NCBI GenBank assembly: GCA_903813345.2
Contig: CAIIXF020000012.1
Coordinates: forward strand, 9,384,432-9,448,431
DNA length: 64,000 nt
Direction of reading: 5' to 3'
Source: Owenia fusiformis
Lineage: Eukaryota > Annelida > Polychaeta > Sabellida > Oweniidae
Part shown: piece by piece, positions 55,982-64,000 of the stretch
Layout of the letters: each line of letters starts with the position of its first letter
Position numbering within the stretch: the first letter of the stretch is position 1
Notes under the pieces: model-generated
Seen by the model: only the letters and a program-made list of their open reading frames with translations
Databases searched by the model: none
What the model was told of the DNA's origin: nothing
Position numbers and translations under genes: made by a program

Positions 55982-56741
55982 GAGAAAACACATCCACCTC
56001 CTGCCCGAGTTGTTCATCTGCAAAAACACCTGGCCAATCATAAAAAAAAGGACCCAAATTATGCCATCCCAAAAAGTACAAACAAATGTACAAGCACAAG
56101 TATACAAAGAAAAAGTCCAAGAATTCTAGAAAACTAAATTACAAAGAATGTCAAAATTTAGCACAATGGGCTCATGTACTCTCAGAATGTCAAATGAATA
56201 AAACTAGCTACCTAAGAAAGATCAAATGGACTGCACCTTCAATGAGAAATGTCTGGATGGTTCAGCAAGAGGCACTTCATGGGACACCTGAATGAAAACC
56301 AAAAGATATCCCATTATTGAAAGTAGAATAACAATTGCTCACTTATCTTGTACGTAGAAAAACTAAATCAATCATCTATCAAAGAACATCTTGTTTGTCA
56401 AACCAAAGGCAAAAACAATTAAAAATTATCTTTGATTAAGTTCAAACATCTCTCCAGTGAAATAGCATAATTTTTAAAACAGAAGAGAAAAATAATTTTT
56501 GTGTCTGTGTATGTTTCCTTGTACCGTTATAAGACTTAGATTTTGCCATGGCACTATACAAAGAATATAATTATATGGCTTAATTAGATAAATATATATC
56601 ATAGACAGTTAATACCATTATAAGACTAAATTTTCACTATTCATATCAATATAAAAGCTGCCCAAAATTATATCCATTTAAGCAGTTAAAAATTCATTTA
56701 AACATTAGACATTTACTGAGAAATTTAACATTTTAGATGAG

Positions 56742-57170
56742 ATGTTTCAAATAATCTGTATTGTTAATTATTCTGTAAATCAACAAATGACACATTACAT
56801 TGCACAAAATGCAAGAGAGAACATTTATCACAAATCTAAAAAGAACTGTATATACACTTGCCCTGAATGTGGAAAGCAGATGAAAACAATCTCAGGCTTG
56901 AGAGGCCGCATGCAGAACAAGCATGACTTGGGAAACATACGTTCAGTGGACAATAGATAGGAAGTATCTGGCTCCCTAGAAAAACATTCGCAGTGCAAAC
57001 TGCCCCTGAGTGACTGGGATGTATTCTCAGTGGAATACAAAGGAATCGTCAAGTTAGCCATGAACCTTATCACTAAGGAGACCATCTATGCTCAAAAGGC
57101 TGTCAAAATAGCAGAATGTTTCCATAACATGGACATAACATTAGTGGAACGGCTTACAAAGGATAAGTTC
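56742..57170 (+). pseudogene. C2H2 zinc-finger exon and following fragment, decayed
   Basis: The frame contains YTCPECGKQMKTISGLRGRM then QNKHD (56853-56925): C-X2-C followed by a finger in which the first zinc His is Arg (GLRGRM where GLRGHM is expected). Beyond the stop at 56958, a second open piece reads LSDWDVFSVEYKGIVKLAMN then ITKETIYAQKAVKIAECF (about 57005-57120). A C2H2 finger is typical of the N-terminal portion of the LGGDYKF-family proteins as I recall them, so this may belong to that gene. Confidence 0.4.
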
Positions 57171-57278
57171 TGAACTCAAATTATAGCAAAGAGGCCTTGA
57201 GTGATGGGGACAAGAAAGTGTTATATAATATCACATTTTATCCTTTGAGAACAATCAAAACCATGAAGATAAAGGACT

Positions 57279-57758
57279 ATGTCCACTGCCCTTCCCAAAT
57301 TATGGGATACATCTTCTGGGGAGAGTGGGTCCAAAGTCTCAATATATAAATCTGCTCCTAAGCCTAAAAAGACACGGGAAATGAGGGCCCCCAAATTTGA
57401 TGGGAAATGCAGTTTATCTGCATTTCTTAAGTTCAGATTGGTGTCCCGCAACAATGGTTGGGATAATGACCAAGCCGCAATTTACTTAATCAGAAGCCTT
57501 GAGGGTGAGGGTGAGGCTGCAAACGTTCTCGATGATATTGAAGACGAGGTAGATCCCAGCCTCGACTCTATCATTGATGCCCTCCAAATGAACTATGAGC
57601 CCGCGCAGCAAAGTGACAATGTCCGGGCCCTATTAAAACACCGGCTCCAACAACCAAATGAACCCCTTGAGAAGCTTGCTCATGATATTCGCAAGCTCTC
57701 TCGTAAGGCAAATGGCAATATGGGAATGCCAAAATCGGGCATTGAAAATCAGGCATAA
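57279..57758 (+). pseudogene. Retrotransposon Gag fragment, truncated
   Basis: 159-codon ORF with APKFDGKCSLSAFLKFRLVS, NNGWDNDQAAIYLIRSLEGE, then EAANVLDDIEDEV and RALLKHRLQQPNEPLEKLAH. This is the capsid-like Gag of a Ty3-type element with the FL.QF...N.W.......L...L.G.A pattern. At 57752 it runs directly into an LGGDYKF-family block, so the 3' part is lost at a junction rather than by point mutation. No LTR visible. Confidence 0.7.
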
Positions 57759-58965
57759 TTCCTTAAAACATATGTCATATATATTTTAACCTTCATGAAT
57801 TCAGGATGCATTGCTGTTTACAGGCAGGGAAGTTCAAAGGCCAGTTTATGACTGATAGCAAGAAGAGGAATGAACTATTGAAGAAGAGGTGAGTTATTGT
57901 TGCTATTAGATTGATACCTTATGGCAGAGCCATTAAGCCACTATATTCATGTGTAATACCAATTAATCCCAAAAAGTGGCTGCAGTACCCACCAAAAAAA
58001 GGAAAAAGGCTTGAACAAGTGAATATAAAACTCATTTTCTTGATTTTCAGATTTTCAAGTCGATGCAATTAAGATTTTTTAGGTGGAAGCCTCTTTAAAA
58101 AGCCAATTTGTTCAGGCCCCCACTTGCTTTATTGGTGGTAAAATCATTTGTCTTGTTTGTTCTAATATAAATATATATTATATTATACAGCCATTTTTAG
58201 GTGTGCTATATTACGATTTGCTATAACTGAAAAAATTAGTATAAGGTTAGTATTTGGTAAAAATGGCAGCCATGGCTATTCAATGGAATTTGCTACATTA
58301 ATAATTTTTTATTTAGGTCAAAGAACTACACACCAGAACAGGCGTGCAGGGAATGATGATATTTTATAATCAGGGCAGTGTAGAAATAGTATGTAAGTAA
58401 ACTCCACATACGATGTACCTGCTTTAATCACATGTGTTTTCAAATTTAAAATGTTAAAAAGGAGATCGGAAATATTGAACAATTTTAGGCCTATTGATTT
58501 TTGGCTTGAAACATGAACTTCTAAATGTAAAATTTGCAATGTTTGTGTAGACATTAGAATACATCACAAACATTTGATTGTCCTTCTGATTTTTCTCATG
58601 TTTTGTGCCTTATATTGTGACATGTATTAGGATAAAATAAGGTCGATAATGTTTAAAGTTCTGGGAGAGTCCAAGGCTTTTGTGACATGGAACTCAACAC
58701 AACGTTATTGTCTAAAATAAACAGTAGTGAAGATTTACCTGAAGAACGAAATTCACCAAAAGGTAATAATTATATTATTATCAGAATATATGTGATGAAA
58801 ATGCTGCCTATTTTCCAAAATCCTACTTACTTACCCTTTTAATTCTATAATATTCATGCCCAACTAAACACTCAACAATAAACTTCCATTTAGACTAGCT
58901 GCACTATCAAGTATTATCAAATTGTTCCTATCGTTACAGGTAATATGCAAATTACTTGATATACA
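57752..58965 (+). repeat. LGGDYKF-family block (exons a, b, c)
   Basis: Homologous to 41010-41870. It carries GKFKGQFMTDSKKRNE with donor GAG|GTGAGT at 57892, exon b VKELHTRTGVQGMMIFYNQG (58318), and exon c DKIRSIMFKVLGESKAF (58631-58762), followed by the same 3' flank (atattattatcagaatatat) as at 49710. It is cut by the pogo element at 58970. Confidence 0.65.
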
Positions 58966-58969
58966 TATA

Positions 58970-59472
58970 CTGTACGCCCGGTATTATTCGCGTGCGATTA
59001 ACTTTCGTGCTTTTCGCGATGGTGTTAAAATCGCGAAAAATTATCGTCGCGAAATTGCCAATTAAATCCCCGGGAATTTGTTATTACCCGGGGCTCTGAT
59101 GCATTTCGTTTTGTGTCTAGTGTTATTGGGCGATAATTGGATATCCACTATCTTCAGGACTTCAGTAATGTCCATTTTACGTTGGCTGATTCGGCCAAGT
59201 ACCACCAGTAGGCCCAATAATGATATTGATGACATGATTGCAAATGAAGTGCAAATTGCAAAAGATAACATGATGTCCAATTCCAAACGCGGAACATATA
59301 AGGTGTATAACGATGCAGAAAGGGCAAACATAGCCCGGCACGCATTACTGAATGGCAATTCAAGCGCTGCTAAACACTTCAACTTGTGAAATTCGCGAAA
59401 TTTAATAGCCGCGAAACCGTGTTTTCGCAAAATTCGCGAAATTAAAGCTCGCGAATAATACCGGGTGTACAG
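58970..59472. mobile_element. pogo-like short element with TA ends
   Basis: CTGTACGCCCGGTATTATTC at the left and its inverted copy GAATAATACCGGGTGTACAG at the right, one mismatch, both bordered by TA. 503 bp. The interior next to each end is rich in cgcgaaa/ttcgcg words, giving extended imperfect subterminal inverted repeats. It carries the N-terminal part of a transposase (next entry), so it arose by internal deletion of a pogo-type element. Confidence 0.8.
59078..59389 (+). pseudogene. Transposase N-terminal helix-turn-helix remnant
   Basis: 103-codon ORF; the C-terminal 33 residues read SKRGTYKVYNDAERANIARH then ALLNGNSSAAKHFN. Basic-(R/K)-Y...(E/D)-R..IA..A..NG...AA..F is the helix-turn-helix that opens many pogo/Tigger-like transposases. 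The catalytic domain is absent and the ORF stops inside the right subterminal repeat. The region upstream of the helix (residues 1-60) is partly TIR-derived. Confidence 0.6.
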
Positions 59473-59479
59473 TATTCAG

Positions 59480-61730
59480 ATTATATTGTATTGTATTGTA
59501 ACCTTTATTACTACATTTTAGTGTGAGAGTAAAGTATATTTAGTGATTATTTACAAAGTAAATAGTTGTTAACCGCATAGCGACATCTGTACTATCTTAC
59601 TATAACTGATTATTAGAGCATGTGATATATGGTCACAGGACCATAATCTTTTTATTAAAACATAATATCGTGATCTCTTAATTAAAATGTAAATTCACGG
59701 TCTCTTAATGCAAATTTAATTTCGCGGTCTCCTAATTATTATAATATAACATCGCGAGCGATAGGTCAGGAGTTCAAATCAATATGTGCCAGAGGCTACA
59801 ATTGGTTTCGCGGCAAAATTGGAATTCATGACGAGAACTACATCTAAATTTAGTAACAAAACTCACTTATTCGTGAATTCAAAAACAAGATGCAATAGCT
59901 GAAACTTTATAAACCAATCAAATCTGAAGGATTTCACTCAGAATAATCACATATAAATGAAACATCGAAATTGAATTAGTTGTTCTGAAATTCGTCACCT
60001 ACATTTTAGCCTAAATCGTTTTGATATCGAAGAGATGCTACTTTGACAAGATGCTACAATTATAGAAAGGTATGTGTCCACTGGGTTTTGCAGGATAGTT
60101 CATAATATCTAAACATTCATTTGATTTAGCTTTCTTGGTAATAATTTCAATGCAGTTTTGTAAGATATAAACTTAATTTCCACGTGAGAAAACCAATATG
60201 GCGGCTCAAATTTCTCAAAATTCATCAAAATTATTTATTTTGTTCTTCGGACTGAGCCTTACCGCCATAGATAAATAAATAACATAATTAGAACATCATT
60301 ACAATCAAAAAGTTTGATGCTTTATTTCAAAATATCGAATTTTGGCACAAACTGAATAGTTTGAGATGTATATCAAAACTTTGCAAATTGGTTCAAAATT
60401 TCAAAAAGAAACTGTTTATTCTAGGGACCAACCCGCTGTTTCACTATAATCAGTCCAGGTCAGGGAGTGATAATTCAGTTTGTCATTTCTTTTGGTAAGA
60501 CATAAAACACTTTATTTGTTTGTAGTTGGGTAACTATTTACCTTATCACAAACCCAGGTTACGTCCAAGGTGCACAAAGCTAATTGCAATTCAATTTTGA
60601 TTCGTTCTTGTGTATTTTGAGGACCAACCTATATAACTATTGATTTCGTCATAAAACACATGTAGACAACTGAATACATTTAATTGTCTTTTGCTTTATG
60701 TGTGTGAGCGACTAAATCATTTATCTTTATAAAAGTGTTATTAACAGGAGGAAGATTATGTTTATTCTACTTTCCTATCAGGTTATATCATGGGCTTTCT
60801 GTTGTATACAACACTTCCATAATTCAATATTTAATCCCATATTACAAGCATTTCTTCTAGTAATTTTCAACTATAATTATTTTAAGCCAATCCTATCTTT
60901 CAAAATTTGTCCCCAATCTTATTTCTATATTCCAAACTCCATAAATCATTTCCTATAAGATATATACCATGAATCATGCTATTTTGAATGTCTTGGAAGT
61001 TATATTTTGATGTTACTTTGTAAACTGTTATTCTCAATTATGTATTGTATTGTGTTGTTCATTATCAGTTATATTTTGTCGTAGAATGTAGAGTACAATG
61101 TTTGTCAGTCAGATTTTACATCAATGTTTCCCAATTTTACAAATATATTCATTTTACGAGTGCAATAAATTGAGTTATGAAACAACTATTTCTCTTGCCT
61201 GTGATAAAACGTTATAAATATAATCTAATTGATAGAGTATTATATGTTATTGAAATATGACATGATATGTCGATCTAATCTTCTTTAGGTCGATAATCAT
61301 AATTATTATTGTATAAATGTTGAACACATGTAAAACATTTCATATTTCTTATTCCAGGCCTGTGTGCCCTGTGTGCTTACTGCCTGTGTCAGTCAGTCAG
61401 TCTGTAAAATTTATATTTGATAAAACATATTTTATACTATTTTGATATTGAAAATAAATTGATTTATTGATATTTGAAATTTTATTTTGTGATTATTGGT
61501 TCAAGAGACTATGAAGCTATAATTGTAATCGACCCACATACACTTGCCCACTATCCTTCACATGCATATTTTAATTCGATTTACACTTAGTCATAGTTAT
61601 AGCTTTTTTGAAGAAGTATTTGCAGAATCATATAATGGATAATAGTGATATAGAAACGCAAGGAGATAAGCCAAGGTGTTGCAGCAACTATCATACATAT
61701 ATTTTTACATATCATTTATATTTCTTAGAG
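59480..61730. other. Gene-free interval
   Basis: Mainly AT-rich unique sequence. At 59650-59760 the phrase cggtctcttaat recurs three times. No supportable gene. Confidence 0.4.
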
Positions 61731-61749
61731 AAGTCGGACAGCTGTTTAC

Positions 61750-62790
61750 CAAAGGTAGAATGAAATCTTTGTTTCATTAAAGAGATCAATGGAGTCATAG
61801 AAAAGGGTTTCATTAAAGAGATCAATGGAGTCATAGAAAAGGGTTTCATTTCAGAAGATGGCGTGGATCAGTCAGTGAAAATAGTCCTTAGAGGAGACTT
61901 CAAGTTTTTACTCTTCGCTATGGGTTTGTCAGGGGCCAAGTCGGATCATGCATCCGACTTGGATTACTGAATTACCACTACTTAATGTCAGCTCAAAAAA
62001 CATAGTGTTGGATGAGCTACACGTGTTATTGAGGATTGGAGGTTGCCTTGTCAAGAATATGGTGACATTTGTCACAACTGAAGACAGCAAAAAGCATAAA
62101 TTGAACAAAAGCAGAGGAACAAGCTCGAGGATATCATGGGATCCATTGGAGTTACTTTTAAAATATGGGACAAAAGAATGCCAACAATAGTTCGTCGGGC
62201 ATTTATGATTTCACGTTACTAATGGGAATTTAGATGAAATGCACAGTGAAGAGACTCCCAGAACATTTTGACAAACTAATAGACAAAGAAGCTGCAAGGC
62301 AGCTACATGCTCTTTGGACTCTATTCACTGAATTGTATTCTACTTTAGCTCAAACTTTCAATGACAGAAATGATGTAAAGCAGTTGCTTGAGAAATGTAA
62401 GATGTTTGTTCGGCAAAACAATAACATATACAACAATGACCTCAAAATGGAAGGATTTGCCAAACGAAACATTACTCCTTATATGCATGCTCTTGTATAT
62501 CATGTCCCCCATCAAATTTTGAGGCATAAGTCCTTTAAACAACTCGCAGGACAACATAGAAAAAACAAACAACATATTACGAAACATTCACATGCAGAAG
62601 AGCAACAAGATGTGTCAATATGCACCTTGAAGTGGAAAAAACTCAGCATCTCAAATGTAAAAAGAGGAACAGGACAAAAGAAAACCAAGAAAGTGGTTGA
62701 AAAATTCAATGATTGGTCTTTTAGCCTTATAGGTACAGGCGTACGCCGGCAGCACACTAAAGATTAAAACATTATTTTGTGTAACATAAG
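61750..62790 (+). pseudogene. LGGDYKF-family gene, best C-terminal copy
   Basis: A 39-bp in-frame duplication (61769-61846) gives FIKEINGVIEKG twice, followed by FISEDGVDQSVKIVLRGDFK and FLLFAMGLSGAKSDHA. Then, after a frame change, LLNVSSKNIVLDELHVLLRI and GGCLVKNMVTFVTTED. A stop-broken stretch leads to a 177-codon ORF (62234-62767): KRLPEHFDKLIDKEAARQLH, ALWTLFTELYSTLAQTF, AKRNITPYMHALVYHVPHQI, then SFKQLAGQHRKNKQ. In other members GQ.VEKNND follows TPYMH.L.YHVP; here GQHRKNKQ is a variant. It is the fullest copy but still has at least two frame breaks. Confidence 0.65.
62234..62767 (+). CDS. 177-codon ORF, C-terminal half of the LGGDYKF-family protein
   Basis: This is the longest open piece of the family here. 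It runs from MKCTVKRLPEHFDKL through the TPYMH..VYHVP segment to a Lys-rich C-terminus (NVKRGTGQKKTKKVVEKF). The start codon is probably internal to a longer original frame. No catalytic residues are known to me. See the gene entry for context. Confidence 0.55.
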   Translation: MKCTVKRLPEHFDKLIDKEAARQLHALWTLFTELYSTLAQTFNDRNDVKQLLEKCKMFVRQNNNIYNNDLKMEGFAKRNITPYMHALVYHVPHQILRHKSFKQLAGQHRKNKQHITKHSHAEEQQDVSICTLKWKKLSISNVKRGTGQKKTKKVVEKFNDWSFSLIGTGVRRQHTKD

Positions 62791-63215
62791 AGGCATAAGA
62801 GAACGTAACATTGGGGGCTCATCCAGATGGTTGACATGTGATTATCCTTGCCGTCTTTGATGCTTTCGTGCAGATAGAGGTGCTTCAGAGACTTTGACTG
62901 ACTGTGGGTGAGATTTCCATTTTACACTTTAGATTTCCTCGATCAGCCAAGCACAGTCAAATTAGCAAAGTAGCCTAACATTATTTTGTGTAACATAAGA
63001 GGCATAAGAGAATGTCACATTACATTCATATTATGATTTGCTATAACTGAATAATTAGAATAAGGATTTGGGTAAAAATGGCAGCCATGGCTACATGTAT
63101 TTGATGAAATTTGCTACACTAATAATTTTTTTTATTTAGATCAAGGAACTACACACCAGAACAGGGATGCAGGGAATAATGATGTTTTACAATGAGGGCA
63201 GTGTAGAATATGTGT
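62791..63215 (+). repeat. 3' flank of the LGGDYKF family and an exon-b fragment
   Basis: taacataagaggcataagag occurs twice (62783 and 62991). Between them are the primer-site-like tgggggctcatccag (62812) and a region matching 44300-44450. At 63140-63215 an exon-b-like stretch (actacacaccagaacaggga, gagggcagtgtagaa) follows an intron-like tttatttag. Confidence 0.5.
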
Positions 63216-63219
63216 TTAC

Positions 63220-64000
63220 TTTGTAAACATTGTTTATAAATAAATGTTAGTAAGGCCAGCCATTGCATTGCTTCGGCTCCACCCACAGTCATTCTGTAAT
63301 TGTCAATCACTTGACAATCGTTCAGAAACGTTTCAAACAATTGAACATCCATTCTAAACAGCCTCTCAAATAATAAGGGAATAATTTTTTGATTAGAATT
63401 TGTCCTTCATTATTTAGAAATTATTTGCAAGGGATAACCATGCAGACTAATTAAATAAGGTATTTTCAAGAACCTACAGATGGGGCTGTTGTTAATGATG
63501 TACATATGCTAAACAACATTGGATTTCATAATAAACAAACTTTATTTAGAGGTTATGTCACTATCAAGGCATATATGCCGGGGTCTCAGTGATATTGGTA
63601 TGCAGGTAAGGCCCGAAGTAAGGTAAGGCCCGAAGTAAGGTAAGAATCTATTTCAATATCTGAATACTGAAGATTCACTTAATTTGGCCCCGTATTAATT
63701 GATAGATTGAAAAAAACTGCCAAATTAAAATCCGCCAATTTTCGGACTTGTGTAAATTACATGTACAGATATAGTAATGTAAAGTAAACTTCAGTCCTGA
63801 ATCTGCCAAATTAAATAGACACCAATATTTGAAATTGGGCAAATTTACAAAAATATTTTATATTAGGCCAAGTTAAGTGTCTCAAAATAAGTGTATCTAC
63901 AGAACAATACATACACTGAGACATGATTGACATCATAAGGTGTCATCACATTATTTCCATGGGGTCTTTAATAAAACTTTGATATCTTGGACAGTTGGAC
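63220..64000. other. Gene-free end of window
   Basis: At 63607-63640 the 17-bp phrase aaggcccgaagtaaggt is duplicated. A word pair tgccaaattaaaat/tgccaaattaaata recurs in 63700-63810. No gene. Confidence 0.4.

Overview
Eukaryotic, almost certainly metazoan, nuclear DNA: AT-rich, intron-bearing, with GT-AG exons a few dozen codons long and dense transposon debris. The mixture (piggyBac, Tc1/mariner/pogo, MULE, Harbinger, Ty3 LTR, LINE, BEN and YqaJ-linked SWIM fragments, and a gene family with an LGGDYKF motif) is what I would expect of a marine invertebrate such as a bivalve, cnidarian or hemichordate. The species cannot be fixed from the sequence. I see no rRNA, tRNA, CRISPR or bacterial-type operon.

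Layout. 0-7 kb: a 0.7-kb piggyBac-type element with TTAA ends, a pair of inverted AT-rich arrays, a young but internally deleted Ty3 element with nearly identical 170-bp LTRs, then Harbinger-nuclease and SWIM exon fragments. 7-16 kb: decayed exons of transposon-linked families, including a BEN domain and a small WW-domain ORF. 16-25 kb: Tc1, MULE, mariner, gag and BEN remnants, a TA-flanked element with perfect 12-bp inverted ends, and an AT-rich satellite. 25.7-29.3 kb: a 3.6-kb element bounded by 26-bp inverted repeats starting CACGGTG and a 5-bp target duplication, with a start exon firing inward from each end. 30-33 kb: piggyBac and pogo pseudogenes. 33.2-36.2 kb: the best candidates for real genes: a TATA-driven two-exon ORF, a 169-codon Cys/His ORF, and a three-exon gene for a 159-residue single-pass membrane protein.

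36-64 kb is dominated by one multi-exon transposon-type gene family (motifs LGGDYKF, VLDEIHLLLKIGG, ITPYMHAFVYHVP), present as at least five partial copies including a 1.5-kb head-to-tail duplication. The stretch 49.6-52.8 kb keeps consecutive exons whose splice phases agree. Inside it a coding exon has expanded into an array of about 18 copies of a 53-bp unit. Other insertions there are a hAT-like element with 8-bp duplications, a pogo-derived element that keeps part of its DNA-binding domain, a gag fragment, and fold-back hairpins.

No pathway or operon links these genes. The common thread is transposition, amplification and decay. The items most worth following are the CACGGTG-ended element, the 33-36 kb gene cluster, and the exon-derived array in the LGGDYKF family.
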